DNA of 64,000 bases from contig OX465583.1 in NCBI GenBank assembly GCA_950022655.1, positions 29,043,360 through 29,107,359 on the forward strand, given 5' to 3'. The DNA comes from Alentia gelatinosa (taxonomy: Eukaryota > Annelida > Polychaeta > Phyllodocida > Polynoidae). Under the pieces are notes generated by a model that worked only from the letters and a program-made list of their open reading frames with translations, had not been told where the DNA came from and searched no databases. This document shows positions 60,459 to 64,000 of the stretch, one piece after another (the stretch's first letter is position 1; the number at the start of each line of letters is the position of its first letter). A program made the translations under genes and the position numbers.

Positions 60459-61931
60459 ATGTCTACAGACGAAGCTAGAAAACGCCTACGATCGCTATCT
60501 GGAAGTCCGCAGGACACAAGTACTGGTGGACAGTGGAAGCAGACAAGTAAAAGAAACAAGAAGGACAAACACTTACCGTCTCTTGAGGAGGATCTACTTT
60601 TATTTAGCCCAGCAGACCCGACGCCGGCCGAGTGTATGGCAAGAGGTAAGCCTAAAAGAGACTCACACAGTGGTAATGCAGGGGCTAAAATGGCCGATGC
60701 TAACCCACCCACTGCTGCGGGAGATCCAGCGTATATTCAACTGCTAGCCAGATTGGATAAACTTCCTACTAAAGATGACATTGCTGCATTCCCCACCAAG
60801 GAGGATATACACGAGAGTATTAGCCAACTTGAAAATCGATCTGATGCCAAACTAAAATCTGAGATGGAAAAACTGTATACCAAATTTGATGAAAGCATCC
60901 AAATCATTAAAAGTGACCAGGCTGCGCTGGAAAAAAAGTTGGAGAACCTACAAATACAGTTTGACAGGTTGCTTGCGTCTAACCTTAGTAGCAACAACCA
61001 GGAACATAAGCAATCTAACTTCCCCCAGTCCTACGCGGATGTGTTAGGTGGAAAAGTGGACGACACAAGCAAATTTTATTACATGACCAAAGAACGTAAC
61101 TGTGTAATTCTAGGCTGCAGGGAATCTAACAATGAGGACCTATACAAACTAGTATGGGACATAACTAGGGAGATCAACGTATTTATTGAGGGTGATGAAA
61201 TCCTGAATGCGTCCAGATTGCGTCCCAAATATCAGAGAAACAACAACAGACCTGCGCCCATTCTTCTCTCCCTAACGAGTATAGCGGCTAAAAACAAACT
61301 CCTGAATAGCGCCCACAAACTGAACAGAACACCTATGAGAGAGATCTTGATTACCGCAGACGAATCAGCAGAAATGCGGCAGAAACGCGGAGTGATGAGA
61401 GTTATGTGAGCATATGCTAAAAGAAATGGCAAAGTAGCTTTCATTAAGGGTGATACCGTGACAGTTGAGGGCAAACAATTTCATCTATCGCAAATGGACA
61501 ACCCACCCTGGGATTACCTGCCAGCTGATTTCAAACTAGGTCGCCCTACTGACCGGCAAGACAATGCAAGGAATGACACGCAGCGGTCAGCCCCCAGCCA
61601 AGACCGCCCTGTGAACCGACCTCTCCATAAACCGAACCCTCAGCAGGGTACATGGACGCAACCACAAAGCGCTGTTAGTCCCGAATCAATGGATGTCACG
61701 CCCACACCTGCTAATGTAAACAATGCCCTGACAAGCCCTGCCACTCAGCCTGCACCGCCGCAATTTGCACCAGCGCCAGCTCCCGAGGCGTCCCAAGCAA
61801 CGCCGGTATGCAACACAGAGCAGACGACCCACCCACCCGCCGCTCTATCCAACGCGCCAACCTCAAGCAGCACTGTAACCAAGACCTCCACCTTCGCGCA
61901 CGAGCGCATTCAGAAGACGCCACTCGGGTAA
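60459..61931 (+). pseudogene. LINE ORF1 protein, one internal stop
   Basis: The first 316 codons are open: a basic start (MSTDEARKRLRSLSG), then a coiled coil at about residues 90-180 (heptads through LENRSDAKLKSEMEKLYTK and LEKKLENLQIQFDRLL), then an RRM-like part at about 200-310 (RNCVILGCRES...REILITADESAE), as in L1-type nucleic-acid chaperones. An in-frame TGA at 61407-61409 interrupts. The same frame then continues for 173 codons (GKVAFIKGDTVTVEGKQFHL, then a Pro/Ala/Thr-rich tail) to 61931. The stop sits where homologous ORF1 proteins go on, so a single nonsense change is likely. At the very end GGGTAAGTGAC resembles a splice donor. Confidence 0.78.
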
Positions 61932-62158
61932 GTGACAAATTCGCCCAAAACAAAGTCATCAGGGGCCGTCTCTTGGACACACAACCGGACAATCTATTAG
62001 AGGGCACCCGAGACCGCTACTGGGGTATTGGTCTGTTTTACGAACAGGCCCTAGAGGCAGAGAGCATTGACGGTATGAACAGATGTGGCTGCATACTGAA
62101 GAGTGTCAGAAGCGAACTGATCCGCAATGAGGAACTTGGGTCTGCTTGCAAAACTTAA
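61808..62158 (+). CDS. C-terminal half of a NADAR (YbiA-like) domain
   Basis: Frame 2, overlapping the end of ORF1 in another frame. Residues 42-110 read SDKFAQNKVIRGRLLDTQPD, then EGTRDRYWGIGL, GMNRCGCILKSVRSELI. This is the second half of NADAR, with its WGxG and GxNxxG motifs and the final VRxEL. NADAR proteins act on ADP-ribose/NAD-related or modified nucleotide substrates; some remove ADP-ribose from guanine. The first half, with its N-terminal conserved residues, is missing, so activity is unlikely. The likely true start is unknown: it may follow a frameshift from ORF1. It ends in TAA four codons ahead of the next ORF's ATG, in the same frame. Confidence 0.65.
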   Translation: MQHRADDPPTRRSIQRANLKQHCNQDLHLRARAHSEDATRVSDKFAQNKVIRGRLLDTQPDNLLEGTRDRYWGIGLFYEQALEAESIDGMNRCGCILKSVRSELIRNEELGSACKT

Positions 62159-62170
62159 CTGATTTCCACG

Positions 62171-62941
62171 ATGCCCGCATTCATTATCGGGGACTCACGG
62201 CTTCGGCCTATTGAAACATCTATTCAAGAATGTCCTGAGGTACATAGTGTGTTATATTACCCGGGATATATGCTACAGGACTTGGTGGAGACTGCTATCT
62301 ACCAGCTTCGAGGCATCTCCAATTCGATTACTCATGTATATATTTGTGGCGGCATATGCTCGGTAACTTACAAAAAACAAATTCTTCTGCCACACCCAGA
62401 TAGATCATGCATAGCAACTGCGCCCCAACATTATCACAAACGGTCGAGAGGGAGAGTAATTCGCAAGACACAAATTGGATTACGCTACAATACTGTACCG
62501 GAATGCACACTAAACTTAAGCAAGGAAATGAGTACTGGTAGCAGTGAATTCTACAGCCGCTACAAGAACATTAAACTTATTTTCTGCACTTTCTTCGGTC
62601 TAGAACTAGACAGATGTAATGCGAAAGGCGTGCAGCTACCAGATAACAGCATCAAACAGGAACTCTTAAACAACATGGTGAATCATGCTAATGATCTAAT
62701 CATTCGTCATAACAGTGTCAGCGGAGTTATAACACCAAGACTACATCAACTTGTACTCGCGTGGCACGTGAAGAGGAAAATTACCAGCGTGATGTACTCC
62801 AAACTACATGATGGATGTCATGTCTCAGACAAGTTCACTGACAAGTTTGTCCACTTACTACTGCGCACGGTGCGGAAAAATGAATCGATTGGTAACGAGC
62901 GGCCAAGTGAGCATAACTCGCGCCTGGTAAGAATGAAATAG
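62171..62941 (+). CDS. SGNH-hydrolase-like ORF of the LINE
   Basis: 256 codons in the same frame as the NADAR piece, separated from it by one stop. Block I is FIIGDSRLRPIE with Ser9. Block III is HVYICGGIC, where the usual Asn is replaced by Cys63. Block V is DGCHVSDKF with Asp214 and His217. This fits the SGNH/GDSL esterase fold, and esterase domains occur in ORF1 of CR1-like LINEs. The frame is free of stops for its full length, which suggests recent activity or selection. The Asn loss may impair catalysis. The whole may once have been one ORF with the NADAR part. Confidence 0.62.
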   Translation: MPAFIIGDSRLRPIETSIQECPEVHSVLYYPGYMLQDLVETAIYQLRGISNSITHVYICGGICSVTYKKQILLPHPDRSCIATAPQHYHKRSRGRVIRKTQIGLRYNTVPECTLNLSKEMSTGSSEFYSRYKNIKLIFCTFFGLELDRCNAKGVQLPDNSIKQELLNNMVNHANDLIIRHNSVSGVITPRLHQLVLAWHVKRKITSVMYSKLHDGCHVSDKFTDKFVHLLLRTVRKNESIGNERPSEHNSRLVRMK

Positions 62942-63761
62942 TGGTTTCTCCTCGACCAAGAGCACACCATGCTAGGTACGTACTCCATTACTTGAACCTA
63001 TCCAGACGTTGCGGCTGTCCACTCACAGGAACCATATGTCGAATCGGCGATGGTAACTGTTTTGTGGGCTGCTTCTGATCTTCTGTGATTTCGTGATTAC
63101 ACTATTACCTTAAGCCATATAACGAGCACTGCATGATGCATCAGCATGTCGGATCGGCGGCTTTTGCTCATACTGTGTCCCTCACCTAGGTATGAACACG
63201 AATGACCGAAAACACCAAGGGATATTGAACCTTTAAAACCGTCGCGTGATCTAAATCCACATGTCGAGTCGATGGCATTGTACCTACATCCGGAATGCGG
63301 AGAATCTCTTTTTGGACATTGTCCTTAAGTAACATTATATGAACTAAACCACATGTGTTCTTTCGTCTTTTGACGTACTTCTTTGATTTTGATCCTGACT
63401 GTATAATAACATATCTTATTATGTACCAAGTGTATTTACTAATGTGTACCTAATGTATGTCAAACTGTGATCCTGAGGTGGTTGTTCCGTATTTATCAAT
63501 GTTAACACCCATGGGCGGGGCTTCCCCTCGTCCCTCCTCCGTACCTTCATATCTGACTGAATCTACTCTTTCCTTACTGGTCTCTTCAGACTAAATCTCT
63601 TCGTAACCACGACTTTTTAAAAAAGTTGTATAAGCTACAGCACTGCAAACACGACAGTGCTGTAGCTTCGACCCAGGTCTAGGGTTGAACCTACACCTGG
63701 GTGTACCTCATCCCTCATCTTTCAATACAATTTGTTATCAAATTATAATTTTCTATAATGA
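62942..63761 (+). other. LINE inter-ORF region
   Basis: 820 bp with many stops in all frames between the SGNH-like ORF and the endonuclease. It holds the two hairpins at 63632-63702. For a compact LINE this spacer is long. It may contain a third, decayed coding piece, but I do not recognise one. Confidence 0.5.
63632..63702 (+). other. Two adjacent RNA hairpins ahead of the endonuclease ORF
   Basis: The first stem is AAGCTACAGCACTG (63632-63645) with its perfect complement at 63655-63668, a 9-base loop. The second stem is ACCCAGGT (63671-63678) with ACCTGGGT (63695-63702), a 16-base loop. Only two bases separate the two hairpins. They lie 60 bp before the open endonuclease frame and could aid its translation; the role is inferred. 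Confidence 0.75.
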
Positions 63762-64000
63762 AGGAGTTATCACTGGTTCAATACGTGTAGTCTGCTGCCT
63801 CATCTAGACGAAATTGCTGAATTATTTGAAAGTAACACAATAGTTGCGATAAGTGAGACTTGGCTCACTGAACTACATGATTCCTCATTCACTAATTGGG
63901 TGGGACATACATTCCATAGGCAGGATAGAACTATCGGTAAAGGAGGCGGGGTTGGTTGCTATATTAAAGATGAGCTTGGTAACTGGGCGAAAAAGGTTCC
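63762..64000 (+). CDS. LINE endonuclease (ORF2 start), cut by window end
   Basis: The frame opens after a TGA at 63759 and stays open to the window edge (79 codons). It reads SLLPHLDEIAELFES, then TIVAISETWLTELHDS, RQDRTIGKGGGVGCYIKDEL. AISETWL carries the catalytic Glu of the exo-endo-phosphatase (APE-type) endonuclease that nicks target DNA in CR1/Jockey/L1-type LINEs. No ATG is seen at its beginning, so the start is either by another codon, by reinitiation, or lies in a shifted frame. Reverse transcriptase should follow beyond 64000. Confidence 0.85.

Larger units (their letters stand above)
60209..64000 (+). mobile_element. LINE with NADAR and SGNH-like cargo, runs off the window
   Basis: It starts within the integrase frame of the Gmr1-like element, so it is the younger insertion. 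Order: 250-bp 5' UTR, ORF1 (coiled coil, RRM-like, Pro-rich), a half NADAR domain, an SGNH-hydrolase-like ORF, an 820-bp non-coding part with two hairpins, and the start of an exo-endo-phosphatase endonuclease frame. Esterase-type domains in ORF1 are known in CR1-clade LINEs. I know of no established NADAR-bearing LINE. The 3' end and the target duplication are beyond 64000. Confidence 0.75.

Overview
The window is animal nuclear DNA. It has spliceosomal GT-AG introns from about 1.3 to 7.7 kb long, long AT-rich intergenic stretches, many microsatellites and G/C homopolymers, and many decayed retroelements of several classes. I recognise only two host genes, both on the minus strand and both split by introns. 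An innexin-type channel gene together with an FBXO33 orthologue points to an invertebrate or invertebrate chordate. One retroelement has integrase ahead of reverse transcriptase (Gmr1-like order), a type first described in deuterostomes, so a marine deuterostome such as a lancelet is a reasonable guess but is not proven.

Layout. 1-14.7 kb: no gene found. This part holds at least four small elements with terminal inverted repeats, including a 1.33-kb one (9769-11097) that carries a perfect 36-bp palindrome. 14.9-17.0 kb: two non-LTR retrotransposon remnants in opposite directions. 17.6-18.7 kb: repeats, one of which recurs inverted near 55 kb. 18999-21193: a two-exon innexin/pannexin-family gene (312 aa). 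21582-22633: a transposon-like unit filled by a 63-bp minisatellite. 25808-28295: a young but internally collapsed Ty3/Gypsy element. 28.7-30.9 kb: a TatD-nuclease pseudogene, a LINE tail and an integrase fragment. 31-40.2 kb: about 9 kb with no gene I can support.

40223-52698 is a complete four-exon FBXO33-like F-box gene (455 aa). All three intron phases agree and the exon joins match the family. Introns 2 and 3 carry diverged direct repeats on both sides of exon 3. 53.0-56.6 kb holds a LINE tail and repeats.

56.6-64.0 kb is a nest of mobile elements. A Gmr1-like LTR element on the minus strand (integrase, then reverse transcriptase, then RNase H, then polypurine tract and LTR) was entered by a 1189-bp inverted-repeat element with a CAATTG target duplication. 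It was also cut by a plus-strand LINE that runs off the end of the window. The LINE has an ORF1 with coiled coil and RRM-like part, then a half NADAR domain, then an SGNH-hydrolase-like ORF, then two RNA hairpins, then the start of an endonuclease. The NADAR/SGNH cargo in this LINE is the most unusual thing I see in the window.
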